From an uncultured Bacteroides sp. (GTDB lineage: Bacteria; Bacteroidota; Bacteroidia; Bacteroidales; Bacteroidaceae): a DNA stretch of 40,329 nucleotides. The notes beneath the pieces are model-generated. The model made no database searches. It was not told the origin of the DNA and saw only the letters and a program-made list of their open reading frames with translations. A program made the position numbers and the translations under genes. Below, in pieces: positions 36,718-40,329 of the stretch. Each line of letters begins with the position of its first letter. Position 1 is the first letter of the stretch. The DNA is taken from assembly GCF_910585845.1 (NCBI RefSeq), contig NZ_CAJUHF010000032.1, positions 1 through 40,329 on the forward strand, given 5' to 3'.

Positions 36718-36870
36718 TCCCTATAAAAGCCGAATACTTTTCTTATGAGCGCTAAATAAAACTTAAACAGGCTCTGAACAATTTCTTTCTTGCATTTGTT
36801 AAAAAGAAAAAGTGTTTTTGCTTTTTGAAAAGAGAATCGGTCAAAACGAACAATTTATTATATGTAACTT

Positions 36871-38337
36871 ATGATTTTTACAGCTGAAAATATTCTTCTG
36901 ATAGGATCTATCCTCCTTTTTGTAAGTATCATTGTTGGTAAAACGGGATATCGCTTCGGCGTTCCCGCCCTATTATTATTTTTAGTAGTCGGCATGCTTT
37001 TTGGGAGTGACGGCTTGGGGTTGCAATTTCATAATGCCAAAGAGGCACAATTCATTGGTATGGTTGCCCTCAGCGTCATCTTGTTTTCGGGAGGTATGGA
37101 CACCAAATTCAGCGAAATAAAACCGATACTCATACCGGGTATTGTGCTTTCTACCGTCGGTGTGTTGCTTACAGCCATTTTTACAGGATTGTTCATCTGG
37201 TGGATCTCAGGTATGAGTTGGTCTAACATCTATCTGCCTCTCACGACATCACTGTTGCTTGCTTCTGCCATGTCCTCCACCGATTCTGCTTCAGTGTTTG
37301 CTATCTTGCGTTCGCAGAAGATGAATCTGAAGAACAATCTTCGTCCCATGTTGGAACTTGAAAGTGGAAGTAACGACCCTATGGCATATATGCTCACTAT
37401 CGTATTGATACAGTTCATACAGTCGGGTGGAATGGGAATCACGGGAATCTTCGGTTCATTCATCATGCAATTCGTGGTAGGTGCGGTAGTCGGTTATCTT
37501 CTCGGCAAGTTGGCTATACTTATGTTGAATAGGCTGAATATTGATAATCAGGCACTCTACCCCATCCTTCTGCTCTCATTCATTTTTTTCACTTTTTCCA
37601 TTACCGACCTTCTGAATGGAAACGGTTATCTTGCAGTCTATATCGCCGGTATCATGGTGGGCAACAATAAAATCATGTATCGCAAAGAGATATATACCTT
37701 TATGGATGGATTGACATGGCTGTTCCAAATTATCATGTTCCTTTGCCTGGGACTGTTGGTGAATCCGCATGAACTGCTCGACATTGCCCTGGTAGCCACC
37801 CTTATAGGTGTATTCATGATTCTTGTCGGCCGTCCGCTCAGCATATTTATTTGCCTGTTGCCTTTCGGCAAGAAAATAACCCACCGTTCCCGGCTATTCA
37901 TCTCTTGGGTCGGTTTGCGCGGAGCGGTGCCTATCATTTTTGCCACATATCCGGTGGTGGCGCAAGTTCCGGGAGCAGACGTCATGTTCAACATCGTATT
38001 CTTTATTACAATTGTCTCCCTGATAGTTCAAGGAACCACCGTCTCTTCGACTGCTCGTTTACTGAAACTTTCCACTCCATTAGAGAAAACCGGAAATGAA
38101 TTTGGCGTAGAACTGCCCGAAGAAATTGATACAGACCTGAGAGATATGACCGTAACCACGGAAATGTTGGAAGAAGGTGATACCCTGAAAGACATAACCC
38201 TGCCCAATGGAGCGTTAGTTATGATCGTGAAACGAGGCACAGAGTTTCTAATCCCCAACGGTTCCCTGAAACTTCGTTTGGGCGATAAGTTATTGCTGAT
38301 TTCAGAAAAGAGTGGAAAGACGGAAAGAACTAATTAA
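36871..38337 (+). CDS. Cation/proton antiporter with TrkA-C domain (NhaP2/CvrA-like)
   Basis: 488 residues. Residues 1-395 hold about 12 transmembrane helices of the CPA1-type exchanger fold, including LLASAMSSTDSASVFAIL and LELESGSNDPMAYML, which carry the conserved acidic transport residues. Residues about 405-485 form a TrkA-C (RCK_C) domain with TLKDITLPNGALVMIVKRGTEF, a likely cytoplasmic regulatory module. The layout matches K+/H+ antiporters of the NhaP2/CvrA group, which expel K+ or Na+. It stands 153 bp after the kinase gene and may have its own promoter, though I could not identify one. Confidence 0.93.
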   Translation: MIFTAENILLIGSILLFVSIIVGKTGYRFGVPALLLFLVVGMLFGSDGLGLQFHNAKEAQFIGMVALSVILFSGGMDTKFSEIKPILIPGIVLSTVGVLLTAIFTGLFIWWISGMSWSNIYLPLTTSLLLASAMSSTDSASVFAILRSQKMNLKNNLRPMLELESGSNDPMAYMLTIVLIQFIQSGGMGITGIFGSFIMQFVVGAVVGYLLGKLAILMLNRLNIDNQALYPILLLSFIFFTFSITDLLNGNGYLAVYIAGIMVGNNKIMYRKEIYTFMDGLTWLFQIIMFLCLGLLVNPHELLDIALVATLIGVFMILVGRPLSIFICLLPFGKKITHRSRLFISWVGLRGAVPIIFATYPVVAQVPGADVMFNIVFFITIVSLIVQGTTVSSTARLLKLSTPLEKTGNEFGVELPEEIDTDLRDMTVTTEMLEEGDTLKDITLPNGALVMIVKRGTEFLIPNGSLKLRLGDKLLLISEKSGKTERTN

Positions 38338-38340
38338 TAG

Positions 38341-38408
38341 AAAAATCCGGTCATAAATTGCCTGCCAATGGTCTGTTTGGAGCCAATTGGTTGATTTTTC
38401 TTTTTCTT
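38341..38408 (+). terminator. Possible weak terminator after the antiporter gene
   Basis: AAAAATC (38341-38347) can pair with GATTTTT, enclosing a CCAAT/ATTGG stem, followed by a T-rich stretch. The stem is imperfect. Confidence 0.35.
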
Positions 38409-38438
38409 TCGCCTCCTGTCAAAGAATGAATATAGAAA

Positions 38439-38470
38439 TTTGCACGACATTACATTTAGCTCTATATTTG
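38439..38470 (+). promoter_or_regulatory. Promoter of the acyl-CoA ligase gene
   Basis: TTTG (38439-38442), a 20-bp spacer and TATATTTG (38463-38470) match the Bacteroides consensus exactly. The ATG is 34 bp downstream. Confidence 0.75.
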
Positions 38471-38503
38471 CGCAGTTTTAATTAAAGTGTGCAGATTTAA
38501 CAA

Positions 38504-40168
38504 ATGGAACAAGAACAACACTTCATTGATTATATTGAACAGAGTATCATCCGTTACTGGGATTTAAACGCTTTGACTGACTACAAAGGTGCTACCCTCC
38601 AATATAAAGATGTAGCCCGCAAAATTGCCAAATTCCACATTGTTTTAGAAAGTTCCGGCATTCGTCCGGGCGACAAGATAGCAGTCTGCGGCCGTAACAG
38701 CGCCCATTGGGCAGTTACTTTTCTGGCAACTATCACGTATGGAGCCGTCATCGTTCCTATCCTGCACGAGTTTAAAGCAGACAACATACACAATATCGTC
38801 AATCATTCCGAAGCAAAACTTCTATTCGTAGGCGACCAGATTTGGGAGAATCTCAATGAAGAAGCCATGCCGCAATTGCTGGGCATTGTTCTGATGACTG
38901 AATTTACTCCTGTAGTTTGCCGCGACGAGAGGTTGATGGAGGCTTTTGAACACCGCAATGTGTTATACGGACAACGCTATCCCAAGAATTTCCGTCCTGA
39001 ACATATCTGCTATCGGAAAGACCAACCGGAAGAACTTGCCATTATCAACTATACATCCGGTACTACCGGATATTCAAAAGGTGTCATGTTGCCCTATCGC
39101 AGCCTCACATCCAATGTTGCCTACTGTCATGAAATGCTTCCTATAAAACCTGGAGACAACATCGTTTCCATGCTTCCTATGGGACATGTCTTCGGTATGA
39201 CGTATGATTTTCTCAATGCCTTTGCAGCTGGAGCACACCTCTATTTCCTGACGCGCATGCCAAGTCCTAAAATAATAGCACAATCTTTTGCCGAAATCAG
39301 ACCACGCGTCATTTCGTGTGTGCCTCTGATTGTAGAAAAGATAATCAAAAAGGATATTTTGCCAAGAGTAGACAGTAAAATCGGAAAATTATTGCTGCAT
39401 GTGCCCATCATCAACGATAAAATCAAAGCTCTTGCACGTAAAGAGGCAATGGAAATATTCGGAGGCAACTTTGATGAAATCATTATCGGTGGCGCCCCCT
39501 TCAATGCTGAAGTAGAATGCTTCCTCAAGCAAATCAACTTTCCCTATACTATTGCCTATGGAATGACAGAATGCGGCCCCATTATTTGCTCTTCCCGTTG
39601 GGAAACCTTGAAACTTGCATCATGCGGAAAGGCAGCCAGCCGTATGGAAGTGAAAATAGATTCACCAGATCCGCAACATGTTGCCGGAGAGATCATTTGC
39701 CGCGGCTCAAACCTGATGTTGGGTTACTATAAAAACGAGGAAGCGACATCGCAAATCATCGACATAAATGGCTGGTTGCATACCGGAGACTTGGGAACAA
39801 TGGATGCGGACGGCTATATAACGATACGGGGACGTAGCAAGAATATGCTACTCACAGCCAGTGGACAGAATATTTATCCGGAAGAGATTGAGAACAAACT
39901 AAATAACATGCCCTATGTATCCGAATCGCTCATCGTATTGCAGAAAGGAAAATTAGTAGCACTGATTTATCCGGATTTCGACGATGCCTTTGCCAACGGG
40001 TTACAGCAAAGCGACATCGAACGTGTAATGGAGGCAAACCGTAATGAACTGAATCAACAACTTCCGGCTTATAGCCAGATATGCAAAGTAAAAATCCACT
40101 TTGAGGAATTTGAGAAAACAGCTAAGAAATCCATTAAACGTTTCATGTATCAAGAAGCAAAAGGTTAA
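38504..40168 (+). CDS. AMP-forming long-chain acyl-CoA ligase
   Basis: 554 residues of the ANL superfamily. ATP-binding P-loop INYTSGTTGYSKG (181-193), adenylate motif AYGMTECGP (about 354-362), the HTGDLG motif and hinge region TIRGRSKNM, and a C-terminal conserved lysine in KTAKKSIKRF. It activates a fatty acid to acyl-AMP and then to the CoA thioester. The length is shorter than E. coli FadD-like enzymes of Bacteroides (about 600) but all core motifs are present. It has its own promoter and is monocistronic as far as can be seen. Confidence 0.94.
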   Translation: MEQEQHFIDYIEQSIIRYWDLNALTDYKGATLQYKDVARKIAKFHIVLESSGIRPGDKIAVCGRNSAHWAVTFLATITYGAVIVPILHEFKADNIHNIVNHSEAKLLFVGDQIWENLNEEAMPQLLGIVLMTEFTPVVCRDERLMEAFEHRNVLYGQRYPKNFRPEHICYRKDQPEELAIINYTSGTTGYSKGVMLPYRSLTSNVAYCHEMLPIKPGDNIVSMLPMGHVFGMTYDFLNAFAAGAHLYFLTRMPSPKIIAQSFAEIRPRVISCVPLIVEKIIKKDILPRVDSKIGKLLLHVPIINDKIKALARKEAMEIFGGNFDEIIIGGAPFNAEVECFLKQINFPYTIAYGMTECGPIICSSRWETLKLASCGKAASRMEVKIDSPDPQHVAGEIICRGSNLMLGYYKNEEATSQIIDINGWLHTGDLGTMDADGYITIRGRSKNMLLTASGQNIYPEEIENKLNNMPYVSESLIVLQKGKLVALIYPDFDDAFANGLQQSDIERVMEANRNELNQQLPAYSQICKVKIHFEEFEKTAKKSIKRFMYQEAKG

Positions 40169-40190
40169 CAGCTCCACTTGTATATTGTGA

Positions 40191-40255
40191 TGTAATGGAG
40201 TATAACAAGTAATGTAATAATGTCTTTCATTGTGATGCATTCCTTCAAACTAAAA
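40191..40255. repeat. Second copy of the dispersed intergenic repeat, inverted
   Basis: This segment aligns with the reverse complement of 8811-8882 with about 8-10 mismatches and one 7-base gap. Shared blocks are AGTATAACAAGTAATGT, TTTCATT and CATTCCT-C-AACTAAAA. It has a single 22-bp unit (40192-40213), whereas the left copy has four. Confidence 0.75.
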
Positions 40256-40329
40256 GAGTACACAGAAAATAAACAGGTTCTTCGTCACTTTTGGGGCAGT
40301 TCATGTTTTAAAGCTAATAAGTTTATTGC

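Overview
The window looks like a chromosomal segment of a gut-type Bacteroides (Bacteroidota). The evidence is a hybrid two-component system (HTCS), a complete aerotolerance (bat) operon, a DUF4295 gene in the L28-L33 operon, an ISAon1-type transposase, and promoters of the Bacteroidota form TTTG-N18-20-TAnnTTTG with no obvious Shine-Dalgarno sequences. I see no rRNA, tRNA, CRISPR array or prophage.

Layout. (1) 220-7767 is a decayed polysaccharide-utilisation locus. It holds an intact GH2 enzyme, an internally deleted GH106-type gene and a divergent HTCS regulator, with no SusC/SusD pair in view. (2) 7843-8947 holds a truncated ISAon1/ISL3-like transposase. Its 3' end is cut by an intergenic repeat element with four 22-bp tandem units; a diverged copy of that element lies in inverted orientation at the right edge (about 40191-40255). 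(3) 9180-13035 is gyrA and an exported TPR protein, ended by a strong terminator. (4) 13036-13513 is gene-free, followed by a small HTH protein gene. (5) 22612-13993, minus strand, is the moxR-DUF58-BatD-like-batA-batB-batC-batD-batE operon. (6) 24377-22874 is an HU gene followed by an HU-transmembrane-LysM fusion gene. (7) 26709-24455 is ftsY-rimO, overlapping by 4 bp. (8) 27494-26853 is rpmB-rpmG-DUF4295. (9) 29265-27616 is tsaD and a CinA-type amidase. (10) 29313-36717, plus strand, is a tamB-like gene, a sigma-54-type response regulator and a histidine kinase in one tight cluster. (11) 36871-40168 is a cation/proton antiporter and an AMP-forming acyl-CoA ligase.

How the parts fit. Most of the window is housekeeping (DNA topology, translation, tRNA modification, protein targeting) plus envelope genes. 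The left 9 kb is accessory and shows decay: an enzyme gene with its catalytic part removed, a broken transposase and repeat-element insertion. The observations I rate highest are the HU-TM-LysM protein, which could physically connect DNA to the cell wall; the dispersed repeat at both ends of a 31-kb interval; the coupling of TamB to its own sigma-54 two-component pair, with an unclear tamB start codon; and the deletion scar in the GH106-type gene.
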